Of a stretch of DNA of 8,072 nt, positions 5,141 through 8,072 are shown one piece after another. The stretch lies in assembly GCA_030039575.1 (NCBI GenBank), contig JASHVH010000407.1:1-8072 (forward strand), given 5' to 3'. A program made the position numbers and the translations under genes. Every line of letters starts with the position of its first letter. The first letter of the stretch is position 1. The stretch is from Acidimicrobiales bacterium (GTDB lineage Bacteria; Actinomycetota; Acidimicrobiia; Acidimicrobiales; Palsa-688). A model generated the notes under the pieces. The model was not told the DNA's origin and did no database searches. It saw only the letters and a program-made list of their open reading frames with translations.

Positions 5141-6000
5141 GTCGATGCGAGCAGGTACTTTACAGTGCGTTCGAGCGGGTCGTGATAATCGACCAGGAGC
5201 GGCACACCGAGCAACCGCAGGACGGAATTGTCGAGCACCGAATTAGCCGGCCGCGGTGCGGGGCGAGGCGGGTCGAGATCCGCTGTCTTTATCGGTAGGA
5301 CGCGGTCGGCGTCGTGCCCGGCCGCCGCCAGCACGTCGCGCGCGAACCCATACCACGACGTAACCCCTTGATTTGTCACATGAAATAGGCCGGGCAGGCG
5401 GGCCACGGCCAAGCGGACGACCATCGCTGCCAGGTCGCCGGCGAAGGTAGGGCAACCGCGCTGGTCGTCGACAAAACGCAATGGCCCGGTGTTGTCTGCC
5501 AAGCGCAATATGGTCTTTACCATATTGTGGCCAAACCGGCCGCATATCCATGAGCTGCGCACCACCGCCGCTCCCGGCAACAGCGACAGCACTTCCTGTT
5601 CTCCGGCTAATTTCGAACGGCCGTACACGGACAATGGGTGGGGCGGGTCCCACTCGCGGTACGGCGACGCCGAGGTGCCGTCAAATACGTAGTCCGTAGA
5701 AATGTGAAGTAAGTGCGAGCCGACCAGGCGGGCGCCCTCGGCCAGGTTGCGAGGGCCGAGCGCGTTGGCGGCGAAGGCCCGGTCCACATTGTCCTCGCAG
5801 GCGTCGACTGATGTATAAGCGGCGGCATTGATTATGAGCTCAGGTACCCATTCACCGGTGACCTGCAGCACCCGTTCGCGGTCAGCGATGTCCAGCTCCG
5901 AATGGCTCAACGCCAAAAGCTCGTTTTGGGGCGCACCTCGGAGGAGTTCGTCCAGCTCACTTCCGACCTGGCCCGAAGCGCCTGTGACCAGAATTCTCAC
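5137..6000 (-). CDS. rmlD: dTDP-4-dehydrorhamnose reductase (RmlD)
   Basis: This NAD(P)H-dependent enzyme performs the last step of dTDP-L-rhamnose synthesis, reducing the C4 keto group of dTDP-4-dehydro-L-rhamnose. The 287 residues carry the dinucleotide-binding VTGASGQVGSEL (5-16), INAAAYTSVDACED (57-70), HISTDYVFDG (99-108), the catalytic YGRSK (Y126, K130), RSSWICGRFGHNMV (148-161), and the substrate-binding RPANSVLDNS (250-259). The length is normal for the family. GTG 6000 is the start; a weak AGGAA lies 11 nt upstream (plus strand 6012-6016), within a 37-nt gap after rmlB. The stop overlaps the wbbL start. A hand count over 5461-5940 gives about 62% G+C, against about 73% over 541-780 in cofD, and codons such as ATA, TTG and GTA cluster near 5506-5527. 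Confidence 0.96.
   Translation of the reverse strand: MRILVTGASGQVGSELDELLRGAPQNELLALSHSELDIADRERVLQVTGEWVPELIINAAAYTSVDACEDNVDRAFAANALGPRNLAEGARLVGSHLLHISTDYVFDGTSASPYREWDPPHPLSVYGRSKLAGEQEVLSLLPGAAVVRSSWICGRFGHNMVKTILRLADNTGPLRFVDDQRGCPTFAGDLAAMVVRLAVARLPGLFHVTNQGVTSWYGFARDVLAAAGHDADRVLPIKTADLDPPRPAPRPANSVLDNSVLRLLGVPLLVDYHDPLERTVKYLLAST
5506..5527. repeat. Perfect AT-rich inverted repeat inside rmlD
   Basis: CAATATGGT (5506-5514) is the exact reverse complement of ACCATATTG (5519-5527), with a 4-nt CTTT spacer. It lies within rmlD codons for NMVKTIL and is the most AT-rich spot I noticed. It could be a chance product of rare codons, an mRNA hairpin, or an operator-like dyad for a DNA-binding protein. 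Confidence 0.6.
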
Positions 6001-6037
6001 TTAAGAGACATTTCCTGGCTTGGCCGGCCCGTTCGGA

Positions 6038-6994
6038 TCATCTCAGCGGCTCCCACCACCAGCGATTGTCCCTGTACCAGCCGAAGGTACGGCTGAGCGC
6101 CTCGTCGAAATCGTGCTCGGGGGCCCACCCCAGGGCCCGCACCTTGCTCGAGTCGATGCAGTAACGCCGGTCGTGGCCCAACCGGTCCGTCACATAATCG
6201 ACCCTTTCCGGGCCGGCGGCGGCCAAAGCCAGCAGTTTGTCTGTCAGTTCCCGGTTGGAGAGCCCGTTGCCGGCGCCTATGTTGTATATTTCGCCTTCCT
6301 TACCCGAGCGCAGGACCATGTCAACGGCAGCGCAGTGGTCCTCGACGAAAAGCCATTCCCTCTCGTTGAGGCCGTCGCCATAAAGGGGGACGTTCTTGCC
6401 GTCGAGCAGGTTGGTGAGGAACAGCGGTATGACTTTCTCGGGGTACTGCCACGGGCCGAAATTGTTCGAGGCCCGGGTGACCATTACAGGCAGGCCGTAG
6501 GTGGTGTGGTACGAAAGGGCGATCAGGTCGGAACCGGCCTTCGAGGCCGAATAGGGTGAACGCGGCACCAGGCGGTCAGACTCGCCGGACGCGCCTTGCT
6601 CGACCGAGCCGTAGACCTCGTCGGTAGAAATGTGCAAAACCCGCTCCAAGCCCGCCCGCTTGGCCGCATGCATGACCAGGTTGGTCCCCACACAGTTGGT
6701 GAGGGCGAAGGCCTCGGGACCGGCGATCGACCGGTCGACGTGGCTTTCGGCCGCGAAATGGACCACGGCGTCGTGGCCCGTCATGGCTTCCTCCAGCGCG
6801 GGGAGGTCGCAGATGTCGGCGTGCACGAACCGGTACCGGCTCCCGAACCTTTCCTCGACGTCACGCAGGCTGGCCAGGTTGCCGGCGTAGGTCAGGGCGT
6901 CGTAGACCGTGACTTCGTCCGCCGTGTTCGACAGGGCCCAGCGCACGTAGTTGGAACCGATAAAGCCCGCACCGCCTGTAATGAACAGCTTCAT
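6038..6994 (-). CDS. rmlB: dTDP-glucose 4,6-dehydratase (RmlB)
   Basis: RmlB converts dTDP-glucose to dTDP-4-dehydro-6-deoxyglucose with bound NAD+, the second step toward dTDP-rhamnose. The 318-residue protein starts MKLFITGGAGFIGSNYVRW with the GxxGxxG motif at 7-13. It has HFAAESHVDRSI (79-90), the signature STDEVYG with catalytic T124, D125 and E126, SPYSASKAG with Y148 and K152, ASNNFGPWQYPEKVIP (175-190), and GDGLNEREWLFVEDHC (206-221) for sugar-nucleotide binding. These distinguish it from the GalE-like enzyme nearby. ATG 6994 leaves an 82-nt gap after rmlA without a clear ribosome site or promoter, and 37 nt separate it from rmlD. RmlB homologues also serve other deoxysugar pathways, but the rmlA-rmlB-rmlD-wbbL set makes rhamnose the likely product. 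G+C in a sampled part (6301-6480) is about 61%, like rmlD. Confidence 0.97.
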   Translation of the reverse strand: MKLFITGGAGFIGSNYVRWALSNTADEVTVYDALTYAGNLASLRDVEERFGSRYRFVHADICDLPALEEAMTGHDAVVHFAAESHVDRSIAGPEAFALTNCVGTNLVMHAAKRAGLERVLHISTDEVYGSVEQGASGESDRLVPRSPYSASKAGSDLIALSYHTTYGLPVMVTRASNNFGPWQYPEKVIPLFLTNLLDGKNVPLYGDGLNEREWLFVEDHCAAVDMVLRSGKEGEIYNIGAGNGLSNRELTDKLLALAAAGPERVDYVTDRLGHDRRYCIDSSKVRALGWAPEHDFDEALSRTFGWYRDNRWWWEPLR

Positions 6995-7076
6995 GGCCCG
7001 CGAGGCTACTAGCAGACCGCCGGAGAACTACTTCTGGTGGAGAGATGCGCCGGTGCTCCCACAGGTCCCCGGCCGG

Positions 7077-8072
7077 CTATGAAAGGTCGACCAGGCAGTG
7101 GTCGCCGACCATCAGCCTGGTCGCCCGGGGCCGGCGCTCGCTGCGCGTCACCTCGGCGCCGTACCCGAGGAGGGAGTCCTCGATGCGGCCGGCGTCAACC
7201 ACCCGGGCAGCACCGACGATGACCGAGTGCTCGATCTCCGAGTGCCGGATATAGCAGCCGGCGCCGATAGCGCTGAAAGGGCCGATGAAGCTGTCCGTTA
7301 CCTCGGTACCTGCCCCCACGATGGCCGGGCCCCGGACGTGGCTGCGCACCAAGCGGGCTCCGGCCTCGACCACCACCCGCCCCTCCAGCTGGCTTTCGGC
7401 GTCGACTTCGCCGTCCACCCGCCGCTCGATGCCCTCCAGCAGGAGCCGGTTGGCCTCGAGCAGGGGCGTGAGCTTCCCGGTGTCGATCCACCAACCGGCC
7501 AGTACTTCGGACAGCACCGGCTGCCCGTCGTCGATGAGCCACTGGATGGCATCCGTGATCTCGAGCTCGCCACGCGCCGACGGTTTGATGGAGCTCACGG
7601 CCTTGTGGATGTTCCGATCGAAGAGGTACACGCCAACAAGGGCGAAGTTGGAGGGAGGCTCGACCGGCTTTTCCACCAACCGGAGCACCCGGCCGGCGCC
7701 GTCCAGCTCGGCCACCCCGAAGCGCTGAGGATCGTCCACTTGGGCCAGCAGGATCTGCGCTGCGGGTAAGAGCACTTCGGAGTCGCCTAGCCTGAGCGCT
7801 ACGGCCCGGGAACGTTGGGCCTCGAACCGGGCCAAAAAGTCGCCCAGGTCTTGCTGCAAGAGGTTGTCCCCGAGGTACATGACGAAATCGTCATCGCCCA
7901 GGAACTCGCGGGCGATGAGCACTGCGTGGGCCAGCCCCAGCGGGGCTTCCTGTTGCAGGTACGTCACTTCGAGATCCCAGGCCGAGCCGTCCCCGACCGC
8001 CGCTTTTACCTCGGCGGCGGTATCGCCGACCACGATCCCAACCTCCCTGATCCCAGTACTTGCGATCGCTTC
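7077..8072 (-). CDS. rmlA: Glucose-1-phosphate thymidylyltransferase, long form (RmlA), 5' partial
   Basis: This enzyme joins glucose-1-phosphate and dTTP to dTDP-glucose, the first step of the pathway. The frame runs off the right edge; the visible 331 residues start EAIASTGIREVGIVVGDT. The GTG at 8031-8033 is therefore internal, and about 40 N-terminal residues with the GGxGxRLxPLT loop are missing. Seen in order from the window edge: PLGLAHAV (44-51), MYLGDNLL (65-72, metal-binding Asp), DPQRFGVAEL (114-123), VEKPVEPPSNFALVGVYLFD (133-152), ARGELEITDAIQWLID (166-181) and WIDTGKLTPLLEANR (195-209). After about residue 225 come hexapeptide-like left-handed beta-helix repeats (for example GPAIVGAGTEVTDSFIGPFS, 248-267). 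This layout is that of long-form enzymes such as StrD of streptomycin synthesis, not the roughly 290-residue RmlA of mycobacteria and enterobacteria. It is the first visible gene of the minus-strand cluster. Confidence 0.93.
   Translation of the reverse strand, partial: EAIASTGIREVGIVVGDTAAEVKAAVGDGSAWDLEVTYLQQEAPLGLAHAVLIAREFLGDDDFVMYLGDNLLQQDLGDFLARFEAQRSRAVALRLGDSEVLLPAAQILLAQVDDPQRFGVAELDGAGRVLRLVEKPVEPPSNFALVGVYLFDRNIHKAVSSIKPSARGELEITDAIQWLIDDGQPVLSEVLAGWWIDTGKLTPLLEANRLLLEGIERRVDGEVDAESQLEGRVVVEAGARLVRSHVRGPAIVGAGTEVTDSFIGPFSAIGAGCYIRHSEIEHSVIVGAARVVDAGRIEDSLLGYGAEVTRSERRPRATRLMVGDHCLVDLS

Noticed and set aside
7029..7040. Short inverted repeat AGAA-CTAC-TTCT between rmlA and rmlB
   Set aside because: Arms of only 4 bp are expected by chance at this scale.
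6995..7076. Promoter in the 82-nt rmlA-rmlB gap
   Set aside because: Short AT-leaning bits such as TAGTAG occur on the minus strand but no convincing -35/-10 pair or operator could be defended.

Overview
The window looks like a chromosomal segment of a high-GC actinobacterium. Coding density is very high and codons favour G/C in the third position. Coenzyme F420 genes lie next to genes for the dTDP-L-rhamnose / rhamnosyl-linker pathway. In Mycobacterium tuberculosis fbiA-fbiB (Rv3261-Rv3262) also sit just before a convergent manB-wbbL-rmlD cluster (Rv3264c-Rv3266c), so this is a variant of an old actinobacterial neighbourhood. Stand-alone CofE, long-form RmlA and a Thr-rich exported protein point to a lineage away from mycobacteria, perhaps Acidimicrobiia-like. 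That placement is inference only.

Plus strand, 1-2277: the 3' part of an RmlC-like sugar epimerase gene, cut by the left edge, is followed after 4 nt by cofD/fbiA and then after 33 nt by cofE. The last two make the F420 core and add the first glutamate. Between the two convergent gene sets (2275-2393) lies a degenerate tandem array of about seven 13-16 nt units, each starting with TGA or TAA. A 7-bp GC hairpin follows it.

Minus strand, 8072 down to 2384: rmlA (long form, 5' end off the right edge), rmlB, rmlD, wbbL-type rhamnosyltransferase, an exported or membrane-anchored protein of unknown function with a Thr/His repeat tail, and a galE-like epimerase. rmlD/wbbL and the membrane protein/galE each overlap by GTGA, which suggests translational coupling.

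Together RmlA, RmlB and RmlD, plus an RmlC activity, turn glucose-1-phosphate and dTTP into dTDP-L-rhamnose. The WbbL-like enzyme would then place rhamnose on a GlcNAc-PP-polyprenol to build the linker that joins wall polysaccharide to peptidoglycan. The galE-like enzyme would supply a UDP-galactose type sugar for the polymer. Most of this is recognisable core metabolism. The less ordinary points are the RmlC-like protein without its expected catalytic lysine, the stop-codon tandem array, the single-domain CofE, the Thr/His-tailed membrane protein inside the operon, and a perfect AT-rich inverted repeat in rmlD. I saw no tRNA, rRNA, CRISPR array, IS element or phage gene, and no gene-free stretch over 300 nt.
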